A DNA stretch of 64,000 nucleotides from contig OY979716.1 of the NCBI GenBank assembly GCA_963855995.1, forward strand, positions 29,028,421 to 29,092,420, in the 5' to 3' direction. Of the stretch, positions 24,568 to 35,966 are shown piece by piece. Within the stretch, counting starts at the first letter, position 1. Each line of letters starts with the position of its first letter. This DNA comes from Muricea muricata (lineage: Eukaryota > Cnidaria > Anthozoa > Malacalcyonacea > Plexauridae). A program made the position numbers and the translations under genes. The notes beneath the pieces were generated by a model. That model was not told where the DNA came from. It saw only the letters and a program-made list of their open reading frames with translations, and searched no databases.

Positions 24568-24809
24568 ATGGCACCTACACTAGAGCAGAAGAGAAAAGTG
24601 CGGATTGCTCGAAAAAAGCGAAAAAAGCTGATGAGAAAGGAAGAAAGAAAGGCCAAGCAAAGAGCAGAAAATGCCAAAGAAATTGAAGCTACTGTTGCAG
24701 CATTAAGGGAAGAAACAAGCCGGCAAAGACAGTTGGTTAGAAAATATTACATGATGTGGAAAAAATGCCCAGTAAAAAAAGATACTTCCAAGCGGTTAAA
24801 AATGAAACT
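24568..24809 (+). CDS. First exon of a basic coiled-coil protein
   Basis: The ATG at 24568 opens 80 codons that are extremely rich in Lys, Arg and Glu (QKRKVRIARKKRKKLMRKEE...), predicted as a long charged helix. The exon ends at a good donor, AAACT|GTAAGTTT, in phase 2. A possible continuation is a short open frame from 25731 to the TTAA at 25849, but its phase does not fit directly. The function is unknown; a nuclear or nucleic-acid-bound protein is plausible from composition only. Confidence 0.45.
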
Positions 24810-26171
24810 GTAAGTTTAAATTTACATACATTTACAGTATTTGAATATAGTAAAGCGTGGAGATGCCATAATATTAAAGCATGCCACTGGCACTGCTGTG
24901 GTGGGGAGAAGTAACTTTCACATGTTTACCTATCGTGCTGTAGTCACTTAAGGGGGTTCATCTTTGGTCAGGTGTTAGGACATGGTACCACAAACATAAA
25001 AATAAGTTTTTCAAAGTTACCATTGCCATGGTTACCATGTTAATTACTCCCTGATGGTGAAAAATCCATATATTTGTAAACATGATATCTCAACAACTAT
25101 GAATGATAAAAATCTAAAATAACTTTATTTTAATAGTATATCACATGCTCTTGGAGATGAACCAGAACTATGGTGATTGAGGCAAAAATAAATTTTTTGC
25201 GGACAAAATATTGAAACTAGATATTATCGAGATGATACTGATTATCATAACTTGCATGCTATTGCAAATATTTTTATGATTCTGGTTCATCTTCAAAAGA
25301 ATGTAACACAGAACACACACTGAAAGTTTGAAGTCAATAGCTCACATACTTCTTGAGATATTGCGCATGCAATAATGGCGATTGGTGGTTTTTGAGAAAT
25401 GAGGGTGAGGGTGCAATTTGAGAAAAACTGCTTTAAAGTTTTTGCATGCATTAGAATAACATTAATCGAACAATGCTATGGAAAAGGACACAATAGAGTA
25501 AACCTGCTCTGGGTAAAATCATGGTTTTACCCTAACACGGTGTAGAATTTGCTGAATTTCTCCGTTTATAATTCATTTTGTTGTTTGAAATTTTGGATAT
25601 GTTTAGAGAACGCCGTTAACAATATTTTGTAAAATTTTTGAAAATCGATGAATTTTGAAATTATTTACTATTGGACCCCCTTAAAGTTGCTTATTACTTT
25701 GGTACCACATAGGCCACATTGTAGGTTAAAATGAATAAATCAGAAATTACAGCTGACAGTGTATTTTCACAAGTACAACCATGTGAATTAGAGGACTTGC
25801 AATCAGAATCCTCAATTATTGGAGATGCAACACATGGAGAATGTCATTTAACCCTGTAGAACCCGCACTGTGATTTACAACAGCTAAAATTATTCTGTTT
25901 TTCATTTTTTAACATTTTGAACCTAATTTTTCACAAAAAAGAATTTTTTTTATTTCGACTAAAATTGCCAAGTTTAGATGATGTGACATATGTGTAACAT
26001 TGGGTTCATCGTGACATACAGCTTTAATGCTTTGTCTAAGTACATGATAAGTATATATACGCAAGATGTAGAAACAATGTGGTAGACTTGTAATTTATCT
26101 TCAATGAAGTCTAAGCAACTTTATTGCAACTGTTCAACGTTTCTTTCTAAAAAGTCTTAACAGACGTAGTC
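24810..26171. other. Intron or intergenic DNA, possible piggyBac left end at 25849
   Basis: Most of it is AT-rich with no gene. An open frame (MNKSEITADSVFSQV) runs from 25731 until TTAA at 25849-25852, which is followed by CCCTGTAGAACCCGCAC. TTAA plus CCC is the standard start of a piggyBac element. I could not find the matching right end beyond 28294. Confidence 0.35.
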
Positions 26172-28294
26172 CTACTGATGGAAATCATAGAAACAATTAC
26201 GGTCCTCGACAAAATAGAGTCGAACCTCACATTTCGTACACACAGTGCTAGTGTTATTTACTTCGCAAAGTTTGCAGCGACCACGTTTCTCAATTTTCTT
26301 AGGCCAATGGCAGTAGCCATCTTTACGCACATCATCATCAGGTAACCGTTGTTTTTTCCTGGGTGGCTGAGGGCTTTGTAATGATGATCTTGAGGTTGAT
26401 GGTCGGCCAACAGTCCCTTTGGAATTTACTTTTACCAATGATGAGGCAACAGATGCTAGAAAATTACGACGATTCATCATATTTTTGACTGGAAGGCCTA
26501 GTAATTTGTACTCTTGCCTGTACATACTCCATGCATTCACAAGTGCCACCATGAGAAAATGCCAAAATAGGTAAAGATACCACCGGCGAGATTTCATTTT
26601 GAAACAATATTGCGCAAGAAAAGAATCGAGTAAGTCAATTCCACCCATGTGCTTGTAGTGATTGATGACTGCTGGCATGGGTACTTCAACATATGCCTTT
26701 TTCTTCTTATCCCATCTCTTGGCAGATCCAAGGGGCTCAATTCCAGTAAGAGTCGAGAAAAGTGTCACCACTTTGTTAGCAAGCCATCGAACAGCAACAA
26801 TGTTATTATTCTGCTCAACTCGGTGATCATAAGACCCTCTTCCTGATTTCATCAAGGTTTTCTCCTCCCTCATTGTGCATCCTGCTAGTCGATTCTTTCG
26901 TACTGTGCCAGTGTAATGAATTCCTCTCTCCTTGAGCTTTAACAGAAGATTCAGGCTGGTGAACAAATTATCTGCATAAAGTTTGTAATTGCCATGAGAT
27001 ACCAATGTTGATGCTAACTTCAAAACAACATCAGCTCCTTGACCTAAATCACTTCTTTTTCCATCCCTACCCTGATATACTTCAAAATCATATAAAATTC
27101 CACTAACACCTGCTCTACACCACGACTTGAACCCCCACGGATGGGGTTTGCCCTTGACATATTGTCGGATTGGGCTTGTTTTCCCACAGTACTGACACAT
27201 CATTTCATCGATGGAGCAGTGCTCTTCTGGGACTAGCTTCAAGCAATTTTCCCTCATTCTGGCAAGCCATGGACGGATTTTCCACAATTTATCTTTCTTA
27301 TCCTCAGATGAAACCAACAAATTATTAACAAAATGAAGCATTGTCAACAGCAGTTGGAATCGGTTTCGACTCATCACACTACAAACAGGACTATACGCTG
27401 TTGCCGATTCCCAGTATTGTCTAACTCCACTCATCCGTACAAGGCCCATATGGAAAAACATACCAATTACTTGTTCTACTTCCTTCTTGTTAGTGTTAAC
27501 AGAGTTCCCAGACTTTTGAACACTGTATTCATTAGTATGTGTAACTAAACTTTCAAGCATGTCATCCATTACAAACTGTTTGAAATACTGAAATGGGGTT
27601 TGTACCTTCATACTTGCTGGAGGTTCTATTTGTGGTCCAGTAAATCTTGAGTCAGACTCTGGCATGGAGAATGTAGTTTTTCTCCATTTGGGTTCATTCT
27701 TTCGCTTTCTAGAAATCCGGTCAGCTAGCGGTGTGTCATCAACATCATCACTATATTCATCCACTTCAACAATCTCTTTTTCACTTTCTTCATCACTACT
27801 CTCAGAGTCTTCTCCCTAATTTCATAATAAATTTTCAGAATGAGTAAAGTTATAACAAATGAAGGTCACAAGAAAAGTGGCAAAGCACTATTGACTTAAC
27901 TATTTCTATCCATTCTTTATAGTATTACTGTTATTGTTATTATTATCAATTATTGTTGTTATTAAATTTTTAATGCTGCTAATAAATGGTATATTAGAAT
28001 CAAATATTATATTAGAATTCAATTATTTGAAACTAACTAACATATCTTAACCATTAAATTTTTTAAAGGGAGTAGGAATTCCAATATATATAATATTTAT
28101 TTGAGCAAGCAAATCCAGCAATGTGCAATAAGAGTATACGTGTATTTCATTTCAATAAGAGTATAAGTGCATTTCATTACCTGCATCGGTGAAAAATCTT
28201 CATCATCACTGCTGCTATCAGTGTCACCTGCATCACTATCATTACAATCAAGCATGTCCAAAACATTTTGAACATCAAAATGTTTTTCTGCCAT
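26172..28294 (-). CDS. piggyBac-type transposase, two exons, intact frame
   Basis: Exon 1 (28181-28294) encodes 38 acidic residues from MAEKHFDVQN and ends CAG|GTAATG. Exon 2 (26172-27815) begins after ATTAG and continues in phase 0 to the stop, giving about 585 residues. The DDE/D family triad is visible: CSIDEMM (Asp about 241), KLYADNLF (about 320) and HMGGIDLLD (about 432), with spacings close to those of the insect piggyBac enzyme. The C-terminus has a cysteine-rich zinc ring (RCKLCEV...VCTKCEVRLY...C). Functional relatives cut and paste at TTAA. All key residues are present and no stop interrupts it, so it may be active or domesticated. A plausible promoter with a GCCGCCATTTTG motif lies at about 28660-28675. 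Confidence 0.9.
27816..28180 (-). other. Intron of the piggyBac-type gene
   Basis: The intron is 365 bp, phase 0, with donor CAG|GTAATG and acceptor GAAATTAG|GGAG. Both flanking exons are acidic and Ser-rich, and their frames agree. Confidence 0.8.
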
Positions 28295-28849
28295 TATCTA
28301 AAGAATAATTTTAAATATTAACAAGTTTGTAAAAGTATAACAATTCCAAGCAAGTATTGGCAGGCAAGTATCACGATATATTACAAAACTCGAGATATTG
28401 AAAACAAACATTTTCAAAGTACACATCTAAAATACACTATGATAGAATATGGCTGTAAGCCCAGTGTGACACCAGCGTACACACAAGATTTACTTTCCAC
28501 AACAATACACTTGTAATACATCTTTAACAATTACTCACTGTTATGTGTTCACTAGCATATAAAAAACAAAAATACAGTAAAAAAAATTTGAATTGTACCT
28601 TTTAAAACAGTAAAATTTCAGCATATTTGAAGCGCTTCGTGGACTCTAATTCTCACATGTTGGCCGCCATTTTGAATTTGAAACACTGATCTCAATATAT
28701 AGGATAATAACGGAAACGTTATATCACTTTGTTACCGACATGTAACCTTGGGTTTTGGTGCAAAAAATTAAACTATACACAAACTTACTGAAATAGTACA
28801 CTCTGCCAAAGATTATGTTATGACGATTTAATATTCCAGTCGTTGAAAA

Positions 28850-30382
28850 ACCCAGCTAGCAGATAACGTTATCACAACATATTTTGGTCGTATTTTGGTT
28901 AGGTCCGACCTATCCTGAATACGACCAAGATGCGACGTTATATTTTGGTCGTATTTTGGTTGGTTTAACGTGAAGCCTAACGTGAATACGACGTTTGTGA
29001 AACGTTACTCGTGTTTCAGGTTGGATATCAAGTTACACATGGTAAAACGACAACGTCGTAGGAACGTTCTGTAAACGTTGTGTTATGACATTAAATACGT
29101 AGACCTGAAAACGTTGTAGAAAGGGTATAGCAAAACGTCTAAAAAACATTATTACAAACCAAAACAAAACGTTTTGCAAAGTTTCAACGAAACGCTGTAT
29201 GGTTAAACGCTTCGCTTCTCTAATCTCTAAGCTTCCGGCTTCTGCATTCTGTCTGTAATTTCGTGGTCGAAGGACACAACCAAAGCTTCGAATTTTCAAA
29301 GTGAATTCTGTGGCATTTTACCAAAATACAGGGAATCTATCCTTACAAGGTATGTAAGATGACTTACATGTATTGTATGTAGTTTTCTTTCGTTACTAAA
29401 TTGAATACTAATGTAAATATATCTTAAGTATTCGGAAAGCGGCCCGTGTGTGAGCGGCCTATGTGTATAGCAATGCAAATATTTCATTGTTAACAAGGCA
29501 CCAAGAAGCGCTGCTACTCCGATGTGATTGCAAATTTATTTTGAGTTTAAATCTTTATAGAATGAACATGTTTATGGTTGGGTGTTATTTGAGAACGCTA
29601 TTACCTTGTCAGGTTAATTATTGACACAAGGTTTTCTTATTTTTAGGGGTATCCGGTCATTTCGCCAAGGAGTAGTTTCGCCAACTGTCAGTTCGCCAAT
29701 GTCGCGTAGTTCGTATTTGAATCATATTTTTAAATAAATAGTCTTTGCTACTGATGTCCTTGCATTTTGAAAATTATTCATTCAAAAGGAAAATATTCAA
29801 AGCGATTAAGTTCATCCAGCTTTTTCACGAACGATTGGTGAACCTTGCATGTGTTATTATTCAGTCATTGTGTATAAAGTATTTTGTAATTCTTCGATAA
29901 ATTTGCTAATAAAATTCATACAAGTAATATATATATGTTTAATTGATATTCAAAACTGGACGTGGTAGGAATGTCCCGACAACATAATATTATGTCTTCT
30001 TATCGTTGCACCACCGATCTTTTAATGGTTTGCAAGGCTGTTTTAGACACAGTTACTTTACAATACCACAAATGCGCCTTTTGTATCAAATGCAGGGTAA
30101 CTTTATGAAACTACAAATTCGACTTCTGTGTCATACCTGGGTGTAAAATACACTTTTATTTAAAATTATTTGTTAAAACTTGAAACCGAAATCACCGAGT
30201 TTGGCGAACGTCGCAAGAACGTTGCGAAAATGTAATATCACAACGTTTTTCACAACATTGTGGCAACGTCCTCTGGAGTCTACAAATTTTCGTTTCGACA
30301 AGGTTATAAAAAACCGTTATTGCAACCAAGACCCAACGTTGCCACAACGTTGTCACAACGTCGTTGTGCGAGCTGGGAAAGA
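28850..30382. mobile_element. Non-autonomous element with AACGTT-rich ends
   Basis: The left end CCCAGCTAGCAGATAACGTT and the right end (reverse complement CCCAGCTCGCACAACGACGTT) form a TIR. The terminal regions (28860-29200 and 30200-30370) contain many CAACGTTG/ACGTTGT units and several TATTTTGGTCGTATTTTGGT repeats. The centre (29300-30170) has no gene that I can support. No target duplication was found. Confidence 0.6.
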
Positions 30383-30388
30383 CTAAAA

Positions 30389-30988
30389 GAGAGTGATTTA
30401 GCAGAACTTAAAAAAGAAGCCTATTACATGCAGTTATTTTCCCACCGCTGTGTGCCTCACTTGATTGGAGTACAAACACAAATTAAACCCTATTCTCTAA
30501 TTATGGAGTTCCTTGGAAATGAAACAATGTCAATGACAGTTCATAGGTTATTGTTTGACTTCAAGTTTAATGAGCAAAAACTGTTGATGTCCATTGCTAA
30601 TTGACGTTGTGTTTGCTATGATATAGCCGATGCTTTAGATTATATCCATGAAAAAGGTTACTTGCATAGTGATATTAAGTCAAATAGTGCCTTAGTCTTT
30701 AATCAGAAAGGTTATCTCATTGATTTTGGTAAAGTTTGCCATATTAGTCAATCTCGAGGAAAGAAGTATAAAAAAGCTTATCCCCACATTGCACCAGAGG
30801 TTCTCAATGGTAGTCCAGTCAGCCGAGCAAGTGATGTATTTTCTCTTGGAAAAATCATACAGGCTATCCATGAGGAAACACAAAACCAGGAACTGGGTAA
30901 AAAATCAGTGTCAAAATTGCCTTGTGATAGACCAGCTGTTTTGGGGATTTTGACAACTTTACAGCCTATAATGGCTAAAAATTATTAA
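30389..30988 (+). pseudogene. Protein kinase fragment lacking the N-lobe core
   Basis: One frame covers the end of the N-lobe and the C-lobe: a hinge-like LIMEFLG, then DYIHEKGYLHSDIKSN (catalytic loop with Asp), YLIDFGKVC (DFG motif), HIAPEV (APE motif) and SDVFSLGKII. An in-frame TGA at 30602-30604 splits it. The glycine loop and catalytic Lys are absent because the AACGTT element ends immediately upstream. The catalytic loop reads DIKSNSALV, so the Asn that should bind magnesium is out of position or replaced by Ser. It is probably inactive: a 5'-truncated pseudogene or a fragment of a spliced gene. Confidence 0.75.
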
Positions 30989-31525
30989 AATGAACACTAT
31001 ATACTTATATTAATGCAGTGGCAGATATTTGAGAGCAGCCTGACTCTACCTACCAACCCACCTCCTTCCCAAAAAATGGAAATCCTATTAATGATAAGCT
31101 AAAAAGATTTAAGATGTATAATAAACATAAACAACCCTTTTATTTGATACAGAAAGAGCGCTGAATATAAAAAGATATTTATAGTGCAAATAAATTATTA
31201 TTTAAAGTGGATATATAATTTGATAATTCATATCCAAAAAGAAATGCCTGACAACAAATGAAAAGATGATCTACTGTATGTTGAAAATGTATGAAATGTC
31301 TGCCACTGCATCCACTTCATATATAATGATATATTATATGTTTCTAAAAAAATTTAAAAGTTTGTTACTTTGAAGCAAAAATATTGTCAACAGCTAGCCT
31401 TGGTACTAAATTGTTTTTTTTTGAGTGGCAAACCTGCCTTTCCATGCACTTTGGCATAATATATTATGCAAGCCTTGAATCACATTTATGTGACATAAGT
31501 TACTTGATTAAAAATATAATTGTCC
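30989..31525. other. Gap between kinase fragment and satellite
   Basis: AT-rich sequence with no gene, RNA or repeat that I can support. Confidence 0.4.
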
Positions 31526-32485
31526 GGTAGCTTGGGCCTCTAAACTTTTAAGATTTATGTCTTTGGGGGGTTCATCGCTAAGATTTCTGTCTTTTGGCCA
31601 TGAGCCCAATTAAGCTGCTGTATTTTTTGTATATCTCCATTTTATAAAGTTCATACTATACCGTACTGTAATAAATACTCAAGAAAATATAATGATTATT
31701 AATAAAAAAATTATACACAAATTTTTAAAATATAAAAATCAAGAATAGCTTGGTAATCTATCGTATAGTAGCAAGCTTGAGCTTCTAAACTGTTATGATT
31801 TCTGTCTTTGGGCAGTTCATTGCTAAGATTTCTGTCTTTTGGCCACGAGCCCAATTAAGCTGTTGTATTTTTTGTATATCTCCATTTTATAAAGTTCATA
31901 CTACATCGTACTGTAATAAATACTCAAGAAAATATAATAATTATCATTAAAAAAATTATACACAAATTTTTAAAATATAAAAATCAAGAATAGCTTGGTA
32001 CTCTATTGTATAGTAGCTTGGGCTTCTAAACTGTTAAGATTTCTGTCTTTGGGCTGTTCATGGCTAAGATTTCTGTCTTTTGGCCATGAGCCCAATTAAG
32101 CTGCTGTATTTTTTGTATATCTCCATTTTATAAAGTTCATACTATACCGTATTGTAATAAATACTCAAGAAAATATAATAATTATTAATAAAAAAATTAT
32201 ACACAAATTTTTAAAACATAAAAATCAAGAATGCCTTGGTAGTCTATTGTATAGTAGCTTGGACTTCTAAACTGTTAAGATTTGTCTTTGGGCAGTTCAT
32301 GGCTAAGATTTCTGTCTTTTGGCCATGAGCCCAAGCTACTGTATTCTTTGTATATCTCCATCATATAAAGCTCATACTATACCATACTGCAATAAATACT
32401 CAAGAAAATATAATAATTATTAATAAAGAATTATACACCAATTTTTGAAATATAAAAATTAAGAATAGCTTGGTATATATATCTT

Positions 32486-33010
32486 ATTGAATGGTTTGAC
32501 ATATAATCCGGCCGAGTATTTTACAAGTTTCGAGCATATTTTTTCGAGCCCTGAAAGGGCGAGGAAAAATGCAAGAAACGAGTAAAATGCTCGGCTGGAT
32601 TATATGTCAAACCATTCAATGGGATTTTTATTATATGACATACCTGAAAAAGAACTTTTCCTTCATTTTTCGGAGGATTTGCATGTAAATTGTTTCCTTT
32701 TGAACGGCAAATTATTTCAAGTGAAATGAGAACAACAATAAAGTTGCGAGTCGCATACTAAATAAGGGAAAACCGTTTACACTGACATCATCATTCTTTA
32801 ATCTGATTGGATAAAATATTTCAAATACAAAACCTGTCGATCAAGTTTTACATTTTTCATTTTGACTGCAAAAAGTCGGATTTTTGCTTCGTCTATACCA
32901 GAAAAACCGGTATAGACGAGGGCAAATACGGCTTTTACCATGTAATCCGCTCTCAGATTTTTCGTGTTCTCGTGACCTTATTTGGTAAAATGGCGTCATT
33001 GTCATATAAT
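32486..33010. mobile_element. Insertion in the satellite containing a foldback
   Basis: This block is absent from other units. It contains a long palindrome: TTGAATGGTTTGACATATAATCC (about 32489-32511, described as an arm) pairs with the copy ending near 32617. TTATTATATGAC at about 32629 also recurs inverted at about 32999. A second small hairpin built on GTCTATACC/GGTATAGAC lies at about 32890-32920. Target duplications are unclear. Confidence 0.55.
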
Positions 33011-33110
33011 AATCTATTGTATAGTAGCTTGGGCTTCTAAACTGTTAAGATTTCTGTCTTTGGGCAGTTAATGGCTAAGATTTCTTTCTTCTGGCCATGA
33101 GCCCAATTAA

Positions 33111-33889
33111 GGTGGCTCCCTACAGTAGCATAAAATGTAAGGCTTTTCACGACACATCAGCTTACAACGAAATTTGTACCGACTACACTTGAAACAGGGC
33201 AATGTGAGTGCTTTTAGGAAAGACATGAAAGTGTTTGATCTGCATATATAGAAAAATAGAAACAAAATAAGCGTTGCTATGGTAACTATATCGTTCTATT
33301 TTTTGCAGTTTTAATGCTTAATTTCACAATGAATGAACAATAACTTTCTTTCTCTTTGGTCAAATTTTCTGAAATTTTTTTAGTTGTTTTTTGTTGTTTT
33401 AAGGAAAAAGATATCAAAGTTTGAAGACAGGTTTATAATCAGATTTTAATATATTCGTGGATTTCGATTGTGGGGAAACGTATTAGTAGATTTTTTTTAA
33501 ACTCGAATATGTCTTACCTTAGATATGGTATAACAACTGGACGTAGTTTTAAAAAATTCAACGAAAGAAACAGCGGAAAATCGAGGCTAAAATCCATAAA
33601 ATCATTGCTGACGTGATAAAATTTCGACTCGACATACGAAAAACATTTCAGAATGAGCTAAACATAAAAGCTTACGAAAACGCGGTCGAATAACAGAAAA
33701 AAAAGTTTAAAACATACATACTGTTTAGGTTTCACAAATTTTTTATCATGTACAGAACACTTGGTGATTTTGCCGTAGAGAAACCTCAAAATACAACTTT
33801 TCATGTGTCGTTCATTTCAAAACATTTGCCGGTCGGTGAAGCTTCACACTGATCTATATAGATCTGCCCTGCAATTGTAGGGAGCCACC
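33111..33889. mobile_element. 779-bp TTAA-type element inserted in a satellite unit
   Basis: The termini GGTGGCTCCCTACA and TGTAGGGAGCCACC are inverse copies and TTAA is duplicated at both sides (33107-33110 and 33890-33893). The uninterrupted satellite units read CCCAATTAAGCTGC here, so the empty site is known exactly. TTAA targets suggest mobilisation by a piggyBac or Kolobok-type enzyme. No ORF of note inside. Confidence 0.92.
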
Positions 33890-34530
33890 TTAAGCTGCTG
33901 TATTTTTTGTATATCTCCATTTTATAAAGTTCATACTATACCATACCATAATAAATACTCAAGAAAATATAATAATTATTAATAAAAAAATTATACACAA
34001 ATTTTTAAAATATAAAAATCAAGAGTAGCTTGGTACTCTATTGTATGGCAGCTTGGGCTTCTAAACTGTTGAGATTTGTGTCCATGGGCAGTTCATGGCT
34101 AAGAATTCTGTCTTTTGGCCATGAGCCCAAGCTACTGCAGTCTTTAATTTGTATATCTCCACGTTTATTCGTAAGACATAAAGTTCATATACTATATACC
34201 ATACTCTAATAAATATTCAAGAAAATAGAATAAATATTAATAAAAAAATCATACACAAGTTTTACAATATAAAAATCAAGAATAGCTTGGTACTTTATTG
34301 TACGGTAGATTGGGCTTCTAAACTGTTAAGATTTCTGTCTTTGAGCAGTTCATGGCTAAGATTTCTGTCTTTTGGCCAAGAGCCCAAGCTACTGTATTCT
34401 TTGTATATCTCCATGTTTATTAGTAAGATATAAAGTTCATATACTATACCATATTTTAATAAATATTTAAGAAAATAGAATACATATTTATTTAATAAAA
34501 TTTATACACAAATTTTAAAACATAAAAGTT

Positions 34531-35915
34531 GAGATCAAGCATGCAGGTTGGTACCAGTACTGGTCGCCAATGTATATACCCTCTGTGTATTTGCAAGTTC
34601 ATTATATCAAATCTTGTTCATATACTGCACATAATATAAGCATTCAAGCAATTTATTTTATTTTTATCATGATATGTATACCATAGATTAGTATACCATA
34701 GATCTTATATATTAGATTATGTATTTACATCATGTGAGACTGTGAGGATAGAATCATGTAAAATTATAATACGAAAACATTTGAACAATATGACAACTAC
34801 AATGCAATGCAGAAAGTTGAGATAGAGTATTATTCAAGAATCAAATTCATCAAGTTGTAAATTTTGTGAAAAATGTATTCAATAAATAGAATTTAAAATC
34901 AAGGGTAAAGGCAACGGTAAAAGCGTTGTCTTTGCGCCTTAGTTAGTGTTCCTGTTTTTACTTGTTAAATAATTTAACAGTGCAAAGTATATATGGTTTT
35001 ATTTCCTGAAGACAACCAAATGCCTAAATCAAGTCATTGGATTTTCAGTCGAGATGACGTCATGATGCATTTTGTTTGTGACTTTGGTGTTAGTGCAAGG
35101 TCAATTTCAAGGTAATTAAGTACCAGCATTTTTTATATCAATATTTTAAGTATTGGAATATGTATGTATATATATATGGTAAACTCTTATTTTCATTTCC
35201 TAGGTTTTGTTGTAATACTAGAACATACAATACACAAAAATTAGATTTCTACATGTATATAGGATTTCAAACAAGATAGACTGTGTAATTAACAATAGTT
35301 TAAAAAAAAAATATGCCATTGACCTATGCCATTGACCATAATAAAAATATAGTGGATGAACATATACCAGTTTGAGAATGCATTTTGGCAGCCCAGGAAG
35401 ATGTATGTGTTGATTACATGCGGTTTGCTGGGCTACCATGTTTCAATTGTAATTGCGATTTTATAAAAAAACAACTCTTTCAATTGGCTATATTATTCAC
35501 ATTATTTACATGCTATTTAAAAATAATTTATTACAATATTTATATAATTATAGAGCCTTTGCACATGATATCACATATATTGTCAACAGATATATATTTT
35601 TATTAATTACAAAACATGCAAATTTTCAGTAAAGGTCAGGGGTCAGAATTTAAATTCGTGTGTACTATAAACATTTAGCATAAATTTCCAGGTGACTATC
35701 AATTTTTCTAGATTCTCTTTCGGAAGTGATAGAGTTTAGTTGATTGTTATTTGTAAACACCTGGAAATTTAAGCTAAAGCAATTAGTCAGCAACGAGAGG
35801 ACTTTGTGAATTATGACATCAGTGCAATTGGTCTATATATTATTATTAAACAATAAATATGCAATTTTAATTAAACAATGAAACATATAAACAAAAATAT
35901 ACATATAAAGTTCAC
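34531..35915. other. Gap without a supported gene
   Basis: AT-rich. It contains a short inverted repeat AATTTCCAGGTG...CACCTGGAAATTT (about 35688-35770), possibly a tiny MITE. No gene is supported. Confidence 0.4.
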
Positions 35916-35966
35916 AATTGCACATTTGAGAAGTTTGATTTAATCAAGCTTCTCAAATGTGCAATT
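35916..35966. repeat. 25-bp near-perfect hairpin straddling a stop codon
   Basis: The arms 35916-35940 and 35942-35966 are reverse complements with one mismatch and a one-base centre. The right arm encodes the last codons (CTFEKLD) of the micro-exon gene and the TAA at 35940-35942 sits at the apex. Confidence 0.85.

Larger units (their letters stand above)
31526..34530 (+). repeat. Satellite array, about seven ~240-bp units, cut by two insertions
   Basis: Each unit runs TAGCTTGGGCTTCTAAACTG, then two copies of AAGATTTCTGTCTTT, GAGCCCAATTAAGCTGCTG, TATATCTCCATTTTATAAAG, and an A-rich tail ending ATCAAGAATAGCTTGG. Units start near 31526, 31768, 32012, 32252, 33016, 34045 and 34302. Two foreign blocks interrupt the array at about 32486-33010 and at 33111-33889. 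Units 6 and 7 have drifted more. No coding potential. Confidence 0.9.

Noticed and set aside
31526..34530. Satellite as a possible CRISPR or gene array
   Set aside because: Units are ~240 bp, AT-rich, without conserved open frames or spacer structure.
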